Notes under the pieces: model-generated
Databases searched by the model: none
What the model was told of the DNA's origin: nothing
What the model saw: the letters and a program-made list of their open reading frames with translations, nothing else
Origin: Metallosphaera cuprina Ar-4
Lineage (GTDB): Archaea > Thermoproteota > Thermoprotei_A > Sulfolobales > Sulfolobaceae
Length of the DNA stretch: 64,000 nucleotides
NCBI RefSeq assembly: GCF_000204925.1
Contig: NC_015435.1
Span: 424,001-488,000 of the forward strand
Direction: 5' to 3'
In this document: one piece after another, positions 37,330 to 46,654 of the stretch
Layout of the letters: each line of letters opens with the position of its first letter
Position numbering within the stretch: the first letter of the stretch is position 1
Position numbers and translations under genes: made by a program

Positions 37330-39214
37330 ATATAAAAGTCTAGGATTAAAGGTCGGCCTAGAGGTTCATCAGCAAATAAACACTCCGATCAAGCTTTTCT
37401 GTGAATGTCCTACATCTCTAGAAGAAGATAATCAGGCAATGATTGAAAGATATCTGAAACCTGTGGTCAGTGAGCTAGGTCAGGTGGACGTGGCGGCCTT
37501 CTTTGAGTGGGAGAAGGGGAAAAAGATCGTTTATGAGGTTCCAGGGAGATCTAGTTGTCTTGTTGAATGCGATGAGGAACCTCCTCATCCTATTAATATA
37601 GACGCAATAAAGCTAGGATTGGCTATGACGCTGGCGTTCAACGGAGAACCTATCGATGAGATCTTCGTAATGAGGAAAACCGTGATAGATGGTTCAAACA
37701 CTTCAGGTTTTCAGAGGACTGCGATAGTTGGGCTTGGTGGACATATCAAAGATATAGAGGGGGAGATAAGTATACAGACAATCGCTATTGAAGAGGACGC
37801 AGGAAGGAAACTTGAAGATGCACCGGAATACGTAAAGTATAACCTTGACCGATTAGGGATCCCACTGATAGAAATTTCTACCGGTCCGGACATAAGGTCT
37901 CCTGAACAGGCTAAAAGGGTGGCGCTGACTATAGGCCAGATGCTTAGGTTAACCGGGAAAGTTAAGAGAGGACTTGGTACGATCAGGCAAGATCTAAACG
38001 TTTCCATTAATGGGGGAGTTAAAACTGAGATAAAAGGGGTTCAAGAGCTCGATCTTATACCCAAGATCATAGAGAATGAGGCTAAGAGACAAGTTGAACT
38101 TCTAAAGATAAAGGATGAGTTGAACTCCAGGATCACGAAGGAAGAGTTCGTCAGAAGAGCTTTAGAAATGGATCTCACTAAGCTCTTCATATCGTCTAAA
38201 AGTAGGCTAGTTCAATCCGAGCTCAGGAAAGGTGGGAAAGTTATGGGTGTCCTAGCTCCAGGATTCAAAGGTATTTTAGGAAGACAACTGATGCCTAACA
38301 GAAGGTTCGGAACCGAGATTTCAGACTACGTTAAGGCTTTGGCTGGATTGGGAGGAATATTTCACTCCGATGAGCTCCCCAACTACGGAATAACCGAGGA
38401 AGAGGTCAGAGACGTAGAGAAGGAATTGGGACTAAAGGAAAACGATGGGTTCGTTATTGTGGTGGGACCTGAGGAGAGAATCAGGAAGGCTTTGCAAGTT
38501 ATCAAGGATAGACTAGCTCAAGCATTTGATGGGGTACCCAAAGAAACTAGATCTGCAAATGAAGATGGGACAAGTAAATTCATGCGTCCGCAACCTGGTT
38601 CAGCGAGAATGTATCCAGAAACTGATGTACCTTCTATATTGTCCAGGGAACTTTTAGATGAGGCTAAGAAAATCATGCCGCCTACCCCAGAAGAGAAACT
38701 TAAGATCTTGATGAGTATAGGTCTGAACGAGGAGCTTGCAAAACAGATATTAAACAGCCCGCGTCTAGATTTCTTCGAGACGCTAGTTCAGAAGTACTCT
38801 AATGTACCTCCTACAGTTATAGCCACAACGCTTGAGAACACATTGAAGTATGTCAAATCACAAGGAGGTAACGTTGATAAGATCTCTGACGAGGATATAG
38901 AGACGTTAATAGCTAGTTTAAGCGAGGGAAGTATCAGCAAGGACTCCTTATCCCAGATACTTTTAGAGTATTGCGCACCTAACTCGTCTTCCGATCTCAA
39001 ATCCATCATCTCCAAGTATACAACTATGTCCGATGAAGAGATAGTTAAGATAGTTAAAGAGGTGATAGTCCGGTACAGAGAGGAGGTAAAGGAGAAAAGG
39101 GAAAAAGCTTTCAGTCTTCTCATGGGAAGGGTTATGGAGAAAGTTAGAGGAAAGGCAGAAGGGAAAAAGGTAGCAGAAATAATAAGGCAAGTAATGAAAG
39201 AGGAGTTAGGATGA
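37322..39214 (+). CDS. gatE: Glu-tRNA(Gln) amidotransferase subunit E
   Basis: 630 residues. It is the GatB-like kinase and transamidase subunit specific to archaea. [20 protein letters not shown] opens the GatB/E core; an AspRS-like insertion (about residues 270-420) follows, then the [11 protein letters not shown] motif and the C-terminal helical and YqeY tail domains that grip tRNA. Zinc-type cysteines CECP and [10 protein letters not shown] are visible near residues 27 and 80. It completes the GatDE pair with gatD. Confidence 0.97.
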   Translation: MSEYKSLGLKVGLEVHQQINTPIKLFCECPTSLEEDNQAMIERYLKPVVSELGQVDVAAFFEWEKGKKIVYEVPGRSSCLVECDEEPPHPINIDAIKLGLAMTLAFNGEPIDEIFVMRKTVIDGSNTSGFQRTAIVGLGGHIKDIEGEISIQTIAIEEDAGRKLEDAPEYVKYNLDRLGIPLIEISTGPDIRSPEQAKRVALTIGQMLRLTGKVKRGLGTIRQDLNVSINGGVKTEIKGVQELDLIPKIIENEAKRQVELLKIKDELNSRITKEEFVRRALEMDLTKLFISSKSRLVQSELRKGGKVMGVLAPGFKGILGRQLMPNRRFGTEISDYVKALAGLGGIFHSDELPNYGITEEEVRDVEKELGLKENDGFVIVVGPEERIRKALQVIKDRLAQAFDGVPKETRSANEDGTSKFMRPQPGSARMYPETDVPSILSRELLDEAKKIMPPTPEEKLKILMSIGLNEELAKQILNSPRLDFFETLVQKYSNVPPTVIATTLENTLKYVKSQGGNVDKISDEDIETLIASLSEGSISKDSLSQILLEYCAPNSSSDLKSIISKYTTMSDEEIVKIVKEVIVRYREEVKEKREKAFSLLMGRVMEKVRGKAEGKKVAEIIRQVMKEELG

Positions 39215-39237
39215 CGAGTTACCCCCGAACCTGATGG

Positions 39238-40275
39238 GTGAAGAGAAGGCATTTGTCTGACGGTGTATTGATGTTATTTCTAGGTCTTAAACCAGGAAGT
39301 AAGGTTCACTTGGATCAGGCCCTCCTATCTGTGGAGCAGCTTCCCCAGATGGCTAAGATATTAAACCTCTCTTTAGAGTGGGAAAACAATCTCAACCTTC
39401 ACGGTCCCGACGGAAGTGAGGTTAGGGTCCACGGTAGGGGAAACGTTTTAGAGGCCACCTCACCACTACTTCAAGGCTTCATGCCTTGGAGTTTCGAACC
39501 TCTCAATTCTGAGTCTCTCAAATCTTTAACTAAAGACCTCATACCTTGCGAAGAGGGAGAAGGATATATCAACCCATCCCCATGGGAAAGGGTAATAGAT
39601 GACCAAAGGAAAGTAACGCTAGGGCCTGGGGAGATAGGCCCTGGGAAAGTGGAGGAAAGGACAGATCTAGCGGAAAACCTGGACACGAACATGTTCAACG
39701 GGTTCTTCTATCATCTCAACCCATTCTATATTTCCGCATTAGGTTTGAGAGATTTCGTTTCAATTAAGACTCACATGCTTTCCATTCAGGGATATTCCAC
39801 CTCTTACACTCTAGTCTCTGCCAAACCCTTTTTAGCAACGTTTCAAAACGGTAAGGTCAAGTTGGACGGAGAGGCTTTAGTAATCAAGACGAAGATGTGG
39901 AAAGAAGCTAAACCTCACAGGCTTTTGTGGAACTCCATAAATCCTGTAATAAGCTTGGATTGTAAACCGAAGTATAAGGTCTCTCTGATAAAGATCGAGC
40001 CCTCTTCTGTTGTACCTCTTCACTTGGAATATAGGGGCATCTTAGAGATAGGACTTATCAACATGGACGACAAGCCCGTAGTCTCTACTGTGTATCTTCC
40101 AGCTAGAATATCTAGAGCGTCCGTAACCGACCCAAGAGACATGAGCGACGAGAACTTAGAGCCAGAGTTCGATAGAGTGAGAGTTCCAATAAGAAGGTGG
40201 GGAATAATCTTATTGAAACTCGAAGTTAAGAAACTATTGGAAGGACTGCTAAAGAAAAAGATTATTTCAACATGA
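39238..40275 (+). CDS. Unknown protein, possible C-terminal beta-sandwich
   Basis: 345 residues from GTG 39238, or 334 from ATG 39271 (MLFLGLKPGSKVHL), which has ggtgt just upstream; I cannot decide. I do not recognise a family. The protein is beta-rich throughout, without membrane segments. The C-terminal part (EYRGILEIGLINMDDKPVVS, LPARISRASVTDPRDMS, VPIRRWGIILLKLEV) resembles the terminal beta-sandwich that follows catalytic domains in some glycosidases such as family 38, but no catalytic domain of that kind is visible. It follows gatE by 23 nt and overlaps the convergent HTH gene by 14 bp. Confidence 0.6.
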   Translation: MKRRHLSDGVLMLFLGLKPGSKVHLDQALLSVEQLPQMAKILNLSLEWENNLNLHGPDGSEVRVHGRGNVLEATSPLLQGFMPWSFEPLNSESLKSLTKDLIPCEEGEGYINPSPWERVIDDQRKVTLGPGEIGPGKVEERTDLAENLDTNMFNGFFYHLNPFYISALGLRDFVSIKTHMLSIQGYSTSYTLVSAKPFLATFQNGKVKLDGEALVIKTKMWKEAKPHRLLWNSINPVISLDCKPKYKVSLIKIEPSSVVPLHLEYRGILEIGLINMDDKPVVSTVYLPARISRASVTDPRDMSDENLEPEFDRVRVPIRRWGIILLKLEVKKLLEGLLKKKIIST

Positions 40276-40648
40276 CGTTCGTCTCGTATAAGCAAGAAGG
40301 AAGAGAAATCCCGTTTCTCTTCAACGACTTCTTCCCTTCCGCACAGAGTATACAGTAGTAACTCGATAACTGAGTGGAACCAGGGGATGCGCTCATCTTC
40401 TCAACCAGATCACTTATCATCTCCATTAACCTAGGATCTTTCTCTATTATGCTTTTAACTGCCTTTCCTCTCTTACCGTTCATATAGTTAGCTATAGCCG
40501 CTGGCGTGACTCCCATCATTATTGCGGCCCTATATAGTGGATAGCCTTTATCTTTAACCAACTTGGTTGCTATTATAGACCTCATGGCAGGTAGCAATTC
40601 CTTCACTGAATATTCGCAAGGAGGAGCCAAAGACATACTGCTTACCAT
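40262..40648 (-). CDS. HTH transcriptional regulator with C-terminal cysteines
   Basis: 128 residues (124 from the second Met). The helix-turn-helix is in the centre: YPLYRAAIMMGVTPAAIANY followed by MNGKRG. The C-terminal CILC plus a later Cys (LPSC) could bind a metal or a 4Fe-4S cluster together with the N-terminal cysteine, making a redox- or metal-responsive regulator of the COG2522 type. Ligand and targets are unknown. It is the nearest gene downstream of nrd on the same strand, 83 bp away, and converges on the unknown beta-rich protein. Confidence 0.75.
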   Translation of the reverse strand: MVSSMSLAPPCEYSVKELLPAMRSIIATKLVKDKGYPLYRAAIMMGVTPAAIANYMNGKRGKAVKSIIEKDPRLMEMISDLVEKMSASPGSTQLSSYYCILCAEGKKSLKRNGISLPSCLYETNVMLK

Positions 40649-40731
40649 TTATCTATTCTAGGTACATGTATAAAAACATGAATATAGAGAGATTGTAATT
40701 TGATATAAACTATAAAAATAAAGTTTATTTC

Positions 40732-43194
40732 CTAGAGCTCACAAGTCTTACATCCGCCCGAAAAGTTCTCACTAACTTCTACAAACTTCTTTTCTAGCCT
40801 AAGCGATGTCGTTTGTTTTGACTTCTCCTCTCTCTCCTTCTTAAGACCGAAGTAAATCACTTGTTGTGACTTAGACTTGTCTCTATATACAGTAATTCCC
40901 TTTATCCCTAAACGCCAGGCTGTCAAGTAGACCTTCCCAACTGTCTCCTCCGTCTCCTCGCTCCTCAAGTTTATCGTCTTTGATGTACCTGAATCGTTCC
41001 ACTGCTGCCACGCCGCCTGATGAAGTACGTGGTACATAGGCTCCACTTCATGGGCAGTTCTGAATAGTCTCCTTATTGTCTTAGGTACGAATGGGTTGTC
41101 CCCAACTTCTCCGCTCTCCGCTATCTTCTTTATGACTTCTGGAGTGTCCAACTCGTATTTCCTCAAGTACTCCAAGAAGAGAGGATCGATCTCCATGAAC
41201 TTCCCTACAGCTACGTTCCTTATGAAGGCTAGGGCAAAGAGTGGTTCTATTGAGGAAGACGTACCAGCGATTATAGAGATCGTTCCCGTAGGGGCTACAG
41301 AAACTACAGTGGCGTTCCTGAGACCGTAACGCATCCTGAGGTCCTTGAGTTCTGATATGTCTATCTTAGCTGCCTCGGCCATAATAGCTTTAGCGTAATC
41401 GGACGGCTCACCCTTTACCTCAGATATTGCTAGTATGTCCTCGAACTCCTTAGCTGACTCCCATATATCCTTATACCTGACAGGATCGTATGCAGGGAAT
41501 GAACCCTTCTCTTTGGCTAACTCTATTGAAGCCTTCATTGCCTGATAATAGATGAACTTGGCTAAGTTGTAGGAAACGTAAATGGCGTCAACGCTATCGT
41601 ACGGTATACCTAACTTAATCAGCGCTCTGGCCAGTCCCATTACTCCTAATCCAACTTTCCTAGTCATCTTAGTTGCCTGCTCTATTTGAGGTAGAGGATA
41701 TCTGTTTGCGTCTACAACGTTATCTAAGAACCTTACTGCGTATTTGATTACGTTTGTTAAATCCTCCCAGTCAATGTAAGGTTTACCGTTCTTTTCCTTT
41801 ACAAACAGTTCTAGGTTCAGGGAGCCTAGATTGCAGGACTCCCATGATAGGAGAGGCTCCTCTCCACATGGGTTAGTCGCCTGAATTTTACCAAGATACC
41901 AAACTGGATGCCTTCTATTTATCTCATCTATAAAAAGAAGACCTGGATCCCCTGAGTCCCACGCCCCCTTAACTATCTGTTGGAATAGATTTCTCGCGTT
42001 AACCCATCTAATTATAGCTCCCTCACTCTCAGCAATAGCTAAAGCCTCGTCTACGGTAATTATCTTACTTTCATCTAAATAGACTGGGCCCCTCTCCTCA
42101 AGCTCCCTTAAGATCTCCTCCTGAACCCAATCCTCACGCATGTAATTCCTTGCCTTGACTATGTAATATTCGTGATCGGTTCCCTTTATCTTAGTCTTCC
42201 TTGGAGTTATAAGAGGTACTTGTTCTTCTTTCATTACGGCCTCCATAAAGTAGTCATAGACCCCGACTGAAATGTTGAAGTTCTGCAACTGAACGTCTTT
42301 TAGATCCCCAGTTTTTGAACGAATGAAGTCCTCTATGTCGGCGTGCCATACGTGCATTACCCCCATATTAGCTCCTCGTCTCTTACCTCCTTGTTTCACA
42401 ACATCGGTGGAGACGTCAAATATCTTCATAAATGAGACTGGTCCTGAGGCTACTCCAGCAGTAGAGGCAACAACGTCGCCTTTAGGTCTTAGCTCCGAGA
42501 AATCGAAGCCCGTCCCACCTCCCTGCTGATGAACTAGAGCCATAGCCCTCAGGGTGTCGTATATCCCGTCTCCGTTCTGTGTTGTCATTGAGTCCTTCAC
42601 TGGTAGTACGAAACACGCTGAGAGTATGCCTAGCCTAGTGCCCGAATTCATTAAGGCTGGAGTGTTAGGAACGAATCTGAGGGTGGACATGATATCATAG
42701 AACTTTTCCTCAATCTCCTTCCTCTTCTCTCTTTCAACCCCAGCTAAGTAGGATGCCACTCTCCTAAACATCATCTGAGGAGTTTCAACGTATCTAAGAG
42801 TCTCTGGGTTCTTTAGCAGGTATCTAGCCTCTAAAACCTTAAGAGCGTTGTAACTAATCAGTAAGTCTTTATCGTCTATCCCTTTCCATTTTCCCTTACC
42901 GAAAACATGGTTATATATCCTAGATAAAACGTATCTCTTGGCTAGATCCATTAGCTCTTGATGTTCTAAAGAGCCTTCAATTAAGTTCCTTTCCACTATG
43001 TCAGCTATTACTCTAGTATTTATTACATTATCAGTAGAATTCTGTAGAACGTCCTTGACTATCCCTTCTACGATTTCGTCATGCATAGGACCTAGCTTAG
43101 ATAAGATCTTCTCAAGCTTGAACTCTTCCTTTTTACCGTCCCTTTTGATCACAGAGATCTTTGAAAGAGATAATACATTTGTATCACTCTGCAT
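40732..43194 (-). CDS. nrdJ: Adenosylcobalamin-dependent ribonucleotide reductase
   Basis: 820 residues. An ATP-cone ([17 protein letters not shown], residues 14-100) is followed by the ten-stranded barrel with [20 protein letters not shown], which holds the NxCxE active site. [11 protein letters not shown] has the first redox cysteine and [20 protein letters not shown] the loop near the substrate. The C-terminus GGCKTCEL is the thiol-shuttle pair of class II enzymes. It makes deoxynucleotides for DNA synthesis. The gene has an unusually long leader of about 108 nt holding a degenerate copy of its own start, and a tandem repeat upstream of the A-box. Confidence 0.95.
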   Translation of the reverse strand: MQSDTNVLSLSKISVIKRDGKKEEFKLEKILSKLGPMHDEIVEGIVKDVLQNSTDNVINTRVIADIVERNLIEGSLEHQELMDLAKRYVLSRIYNHVFGKGKWKGIDDKDLLISYNALKVLEARYLLKNPETLRYVETPQMMFRRVASYLAGVEREKRKEIEEKFYDIMSTLRFVPNTPALMNSGTRLGILSACFVLPVKDSMTTQNGDGIYDTLRAMALVHQQGGGTGFDFSELRPKGDVVASTAGVASGPVSFMKIFDVSTDVVKQGGKRRGANMGVMHVWHADIEDFIRSKTGDLKDVQLQNFNISVGVYDYFMEAVMKEEQVPLITPRKTKIKGTDHEYYIVKARNYMREDWVQEEILRELEERGPVYLDESKIITVDEALAIAESEGAIIRWVNARNLFQQIVKGAWDSGDPGLLFIDEINRRHPVWYLGKIQATNPCGEEPLLSWESCNLGSLNLELFVKEKNGKPYIDWEDLTNVIKYAVRFLDNVVDANRYPLPQIEQATKMTRKVGLGVMGLARALIKLGIPYDSVDAIYVSYNLAKFIYYQAMKASIELAKEKGSFPAYDPVRYKDIWESAKEFEDILAISEVKGEPSDYAKAIMAEAAKIDISELKDLRMRYGLRNATVVSVAPTGTISIIAGTSSSIEPLFALAFIRNVAVGKFMEIDPLFLEYLRKYELDTPEVIKKIAESGEVGDNPFVPKTIRRLFRTAHEVEPMYHVLHQAAWQQWNDSGTSKTINLRSEETEETVGKVYLTAWRLGIKGITVYRDKSKSQQVIYFGLKKEREEKSKQTTSLRLEKKFVEVSENFSGGCKTCEL

Positions 43195-43226
43195 GAGAAT
43201 TCTAGATAATTATGAATTCTTAGTTT

Positions 43227-43291
43227 ATGAACTCTTCCTTTTTACAGTACCTTTTGATCGCAGAGGTTTCTAAGAGATTTACATTATCAAA
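43227..43291 (-). pseudogene. Degenerate copy of the first codons of nrdJ
   Basis: Read toward nrdJ, this leader segment translates as NVNLLETSAIKRYCKKEEF followed by two codons and TAA. The real gene reads [20 protein letters not shown] in the same register, so about 20 codons are duplicated roughly 109 bp upstream. Nucleotide identity is strongest over gaactcttcctttttac and ccttttgatc (plus strand). There is no start codon in this copy and a TAG precedes it. It is transcribed as part of the nrdJ leader if the A-box at 43329-43336 is used. Confidence 0.75.
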
Positions 43292-43328
43292 GAACGGTTT
43301 TGGCTATCGCTTTATACAGAGAAGTTCA

Positions 43329-43364
43329 TATTTATAGGTATTATCATATCCCGGGTATTATCAT
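43329..43364 (-). promoter_or_regulatory. nrdJ promoter with tandem GGTATTATCAT repeats
   Basis: The A-box toward nrdJ is tataaata (43336-43329). Directly upstream, two direct copies of GGTATTATCAT (43337-43347 and 43354-43364) lie 17 bp apart on the plus strand, that is ATGATAATACC toward the gene. They cover the BRE and adjacent DNA, a position from which a bound protein would block or help TFB. The core matches the repeats at the gar1 promoter. It resembles my memory of the box bound by the cell-cycle repressor aCcr1 of Sulfolobales. Confidence 0.55.
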
Positions 43365-43444
43365 AAAATAGGCTGCCATAAAACATACACAACGGAATGT
43401 TTATCCAGGTAAGCGTTTCAACTTTTGTCTCTTGATGTACATTA

Positions 43445-43519
43445 CGGACCCGCCGGGATTCGAACCCGGGACCTAAGGCTCCGGAGGCCTTCGCTCTATC
43501 CTGGCTGAGCTACGGGTCC
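43445..43519 (-). tRNA. tRNA-Arg (anticodon CCG)
   Basis: 75 nt, no intron, no encoded CCA. Acceptor arms GGACCCG and CGGGTCC pair perfectly; the D arm is GCTC/GAGC; the anticodon stem AAGGC/GCCTT encloses loop CTCCGGA, giving anticodon CCG for CGG codons; the T arm is CCGGG TTCGAAT CCCGG. The discriminator base is G. Its 5' end is only 10 nt after the stop codon of argS on the same strand. No clear A-box lies in those 10 nt, so it is probably made from the argS transcript or from a promoter inside the end of argS. Confidence 0.97.
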
Positions 43520-43529
43520 CATTGTCGTT

Positions 43530-45389
43530 TTACATCTTAGTTAATGAGCTTATTCCTAGAACCTGAAGGCCGTTTCTGATCACAGTTTCCACTCCTTTAA
43601 CTAAGTTTAGCCTAGTCATTCTCTTCCTCTCATCCGGCTCCTGTATAACCCTTTCCTTATCATACCAACTGTTAAATGAATCGGCCAGACTCCTTAGATA
43701 CGAAACTAGAGTTTCAGGTTGCAAGCTGTCCGCTGACACCTTAAAGACCTCTGGGAACTTAAGCAGAGCCATGAGTATCTTCCTCTTCTCCATAACGACG
43801 TCCGTGTAGTCCACATTAAGGTTAATTTCATGAGGGTACTTAGCAAGAATGTTGTATGCCCTCACGTAAGTGTACTGTAAATACGGACCGCTGTTCTGCT
43901 CAAAGTTCGTTACCTTACTCACGTTAAACGTTATTGGTCTGTTAGCTGAGACTGAAATTATTGCATATCTTATAGCAGAGTTCACTATCTCCGCAACGTT
44001 TACTCCTCCCCTATCTTTGGTTTTCTCCAATACGGTTAGCATTACCTTATCGTATATCTCGTCCAGTGAGATGTATCTACCTAATCTCCCGCTCATAGTC
44101 GTTCCGGGTAAAGTTACCATACTGTACGAGTAATGGATTAAGTTCTTCGCCATCTCAGGATAGCCGAGGAGATATAAGGCAGCCCTTAATTGAATCTGTG
44201 GAACTGACTGCTGCTCTGCTATAACGTTTATCACTTGTTCCGCGTTAGTTGAAATGAACTTTCGGATGGTGTAAGCTATATCTCTCACGGTATAAAGAGT
44301 GGTTCCATCTGATCTTGTGAGCACTAGCGGGGGTATCTCTAGACCCTCGGGTATCCTCAGCTCCCTCCTAATCTCCTCATCAACGTATTTATTAAGCTCC
44401 AAAGCTTCTGTCCCCTTATACTCTATCCTAGCCTTAGAACTGAGAGCTGATCTAAGGACCGACTTGACCTCACCAGACCATAAGATGTCACTTTCGTAAT
44501 CGAAATAATCGAAGGTTATTCCCAGCTTCTCTAAGCTCTCTCTAAAGCCCTCTAACACGTAGTTAACGTATTTCCTAACTACCGCCTTTATTTCCGGATC
44601 TCCGTCTTCGTATCTTTTGATTATCTCATTGATTTTACCTTCAGGATCTGGATCGTTCTTTACTGCCTCAGCTATCCTATCAAAGTACTCTTGATTCTTA
44701 GATCTGATTTCTGAGGCTAAACCCACTAGTTCATCTCTCTTGGTTATTTTTTCCCTATATTCCGATTCCTGAGCTAGCTTTAGTTGATCTGTTAAAGATC
44801 TTATCTCCAGGATTATATTTGTCATGGCGTATATCAAACCGGCCCAAATGTCTTTCTTCACTCCCTGAGCTGGTTCAGGATAGCCTAACTTGGAGAGGCC
44901 GTAAATGAGTAAAGCTACCTGCCTTCCGCTATCGTTAACGTAGAACCTTGAAATGACGTCATGGCCTCTTGCCTTAGATAATCTCACTAACGTGTCTCCT
45001 ATAATAGCGTTCCTTAGATGACCTATGTGCAATGGATGAATTGGATTAGCGCTGGTGTGTTCAATTATTATCTTCTTTGGTCTCTCGACTTTCTCCAGGC
45101 CGTAATCTCGGTTCATCGACGAGAAGAGTTCAATGAATACCTCTCGTTCATTTAACTTAACGTTCAGGAAGGGGCCAGATACGTTATATGACTTTACGAA
45201 CTTGGATCTGACTTCAAGTTCCTTCTGAGGATTAACCTTAAGGGCAGGGAGGGGAATCGCTAAATCTCCCATCTCCTCCTTGGGAGGATATTGCATTATT
45301 TTATATATATAATCTCCAGGTACTCCGAGACTCTCTCCTATGCAACTTGATATGTCCAGCTTTATCTTCGCTAGGATATCCATTTGCAT
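43530..45389 (-). CDS. argS: Arginyl-tRNA synthetase
   Basis: 619 residues. An N-terminal Add-1 domain leads to the class I signature HPLHIGHLRNA (around residues 117-127). FYVNDSGRQVALLIYGLSKLG, VLTRSDGTTLYTVRDIAYT and the C-terminal anticodon domain with GPYLQYTYVRAYNIL are typical. The KMSKS site is degenerate (TTMSGRLGRYIS), as is common for ArgRS. It charges tRNA-Arg; one of its substrates, the CCG isoacceptor, is encoded directly behind it. It is divergent from the 66-aa plus-strand gene with a 46-bp gap. Confidence 0.97.
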   Translation of the reverse strand: MQMDILAKIKLDISSCIGESLGVPGDYIYKIMQYPPKEEMGDLAIPLPALKVNPQKELEVRSKFVKSYNVSGPFLNVKLNEREVFIELFSSMNRDYGLEKVERPKKIIIEHTSANPIHPLHIGHLRNAIIGDTLVRLSKARGHDVISRFYVNDSGRQVALLIYGLSKLGYPEPAQGVKKDIWAGLIYAMTNIILEIRSLTDQLKLAQESEYREKITKRDELVGLASEIRSKNQEYFDRIAEAVKNDPDPEGKINEIIKRYEDGDPEIKAVVRKYVNYVLEGFRESLEKLGITFDYFDYESDILWSGEVKSVLRSALSSKARIEYKGTEALELNKYVDEEIRRELRIPEGLEIPPLVLTRSDGTTLYTVRDIAYTIRKFISTNAEQVINVIAEQQSVPQIQLRAALYLLGYPEMAKNLIHYSYSMVTLPGTTMSGRLGRYISLDEIYDKVMLTVLEKTKDRGGVNVAEIVNSAIRYAIISVSANRPITFNVSKVTNFEQNSGPYLQYTYVRAYNILAKYPHEINLNVDYTDVVMEKRKILMALLKFPEVFKVSADSLQPETLVSYLRSLADSFNSWYDKERVIQEPDERKRMTRLNLVKGVETVIRNGLQVLGISSLTKM

Positions 45390-45435
45390 TGATTTGCTGT
45401 TACCCTTTTAACTCTTTAAAGTTAAGACTTTTCGT

Positions 45436-45636
45436 ATGAAGAAAGTAGCTGAGATACTTGTAGTAGAGGATTTTACAGGTAAAGGGAAAGTCTCCGAGTC
45501 TAAGTTACAGGAACTCCTCTCTAAGTTAAACGTGGAGGTGGTTAACGTCACCAAGATCCACATCCCTGAATGGGAAAATAGCTCTGAAGACTTGACCGGG
45601 GTCCATCTAATAGTGAGAGAAGTTGCAGAAACGTGA
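45436..45636 (+). CDS. Small unknown protein, 66 aa
   Basis: 66 residues beginning KKVAEILVVEDFTGKGKVSE, then a helix (SKLQELLSKLNVEVVNVTK) and an amphipathic end (LTGVHLIVREVAET). I recognise no family. The order strand-helix-strand is that of a small alpha/beta or OB-like protein. It is translated just before and overlaps by 14 bp the cysteine-rich protein that follows, so the two likely act together. It is divergent from argS. Confidence 0.55.
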   Translation: MKKVAEILVVEDFTGKGKVSESKLQELLSKLNVEVVNVTKIHIPEWENSSEDLTGVHLIVREVAET

Positions 45637-46000
45637 TATTTGCCCATACTATAAATCAGGGTTTTGTACCTCTCCAATGTTAGAGACTCCCACAGATAGC
45701 GTAACAAGCCCAAACAGATGCTTCAAGTCGTATAAGGGGTGTAGATATTATCAGGATAGGGGGGATGAGAAAGAAGGGTTAGAGATCTATCAAGAGAGCG
45801 TAGAACAAGAAGTGAAGTTCTATCCAAGGGTAAACGTAATGGAGACCCCCGTAGACAGCTCCTGTGAGCATTACAAACCAATGAGAACTCAGAGGGGCTT
45901 CGTAGCTTACTGTGAAATTCTGGGAAGGGTGCTAACGGTAAGCAATGCGGAAATGTGCAATAAGCATTGGCAGACTTGCCCTCTCAGAGGGTCGGCTTAA
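45623..46000 (+). CDS. Cysteine-rich protein with two Cys4 modules
   Basis: 125 residues, TTG start inside the end of the preceding gene. Eight cysteines fall in two sets: Cys7, 15, 33, 40 and Cys81, 97, 112, 119. Each set opens with C-x2-Y (CPYY, CEHY) and closes with C-x6-C, so the protein looks like a tandem duplication of one module that may hold an iron-sulfur cluster or zinc. The 108-aa protein at 50.3 kb carries one related CPYY module. No enzyme motif is visible. I know no function; iron-sulfur binding is inference from cysteine pattern. Confidence 0.65.
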   Translation: MQKRDICPYYKSGFCTSPMLETPTDSVTSPNRCFKSYKGCRYYQDRGDEKEGLEIYQESVEQEVKFYPRVNVMETPVDSSCEHYKPMRTQRGFVAYCEILGRVLTVSNAEMCNKHWQTCPLRGSA

Positions 46001-46003
46001 AGT

Positions 46004-46306
46004 CTAATCCGTTCCAAGTTTAGCGTATCTTCCGTCTTCTAAAAGAGTTACGTGACGGCTCTCTGAGAGGCTAGCTAAAGCCCTCCTTATTTTATCCTCA
46101 CTTGCAATCCCAGAAAGTTTACTATGAAGCTCCTTTAGGTTCATAGGCTTCTCGGTGAGAAGATCAAGAAGTATCTGCTTTAACTCCTCTTCATTAGGAG
46201 CGGTCATGACAACGACATCTTTGTCCGAATACACAACCTTTAACTTGCTCTCCACTTCCCCTTCTTTCTCCTTCGGCCTCCTAGACTTCTTACTTTTCAT
46301 ACTCAA
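46004..46306 (-). CDS. Predicted winged-helix protein, 100 aa
   Basis: 100 residues. A lysine/arginine-rich start (MKSKKSRRPKEKEGE, about 17 residues) precedes a beta strand (KLKVVYSDKDVVVMTAP) and a winged helix (LKQILLDLLTEKPMNLKELH, IRRALASLSESRHVTLLEDGRYAKL). The wing motif EDGRYAKL closes the domain. It is probably a nucleic-acid-binding protein of unknown target. TTG 46306 or ATG 46300 is the start. Its stop is 3 nt from that of the convergent cysteine-rich gene. Confidence 0.6.
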   Translation of the reverse strand: MSMKSKKSRRPKEKEGEVESKLKVVYSDKDVVVMTAPNEEELKQILLDLLTEKPMNLKELHSKLSGIASEDKIRRALASLSESRHVTLLEDGRYAKLGTD

Positions 46307-46654
46307 TGCTTTCCACTAGTATACTACTCATACAATCTCCTTTTAAATATTATGAAAGCTCTTCATATCTTAGCCCTAAAATAGGTAAGTTTATTTTTAA
46401 TAAAAATTTTAGTCTAATTAAATATATTACTTAATAATTACCCTATTATAAAAGACATAGTAAAATATTTCTTATTAAATAATAATTATGCATAGTATAA
46501 TATCTTAATGCGTATATAAATGAATTAATTTGAGTTCAATAATTTCTATAACTATAATCAAATGGTCCCCGTTAACTGGTAGCTGGCGTTCAGTAGGTAG
46601 ATAACTAATCCTTTTATAGATGAAGGATGAATAACCACAATAGGCGACTAAAGT
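46307..46654. other. AT-rich intergenic region, no gene seen
   Basis: About 350 bp, the most AT-rich stretch in the window from 46.39 to 46.56 kb (for example tttatttttaataaaaattt and tattaaataataattatg). It separates divergent genes and so holds two promoters. From 46.56 kb the composition changes (ggtccccgttaactgg, gtagctggcgttcag), which could be a short RNA, but I find no C/D or tRNA pattern. No Orc1/Cdc6 or WhiP gene is nearby, so I do not call an origin. Confidence 0.5.

Noticed and set aside
39225-39268. cctgatggg ... gtctgacgg resembling C and D boxes
   Set aside because: The C box is poor, there is no inner pair, and it lies at the start of a likely coding frame.
46307-46654. AT-rich gap as a replication origin
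   Set aside because: No Orc1/Cdc6 or WhiP gene nearby and no recognisable origin recognition boxes.
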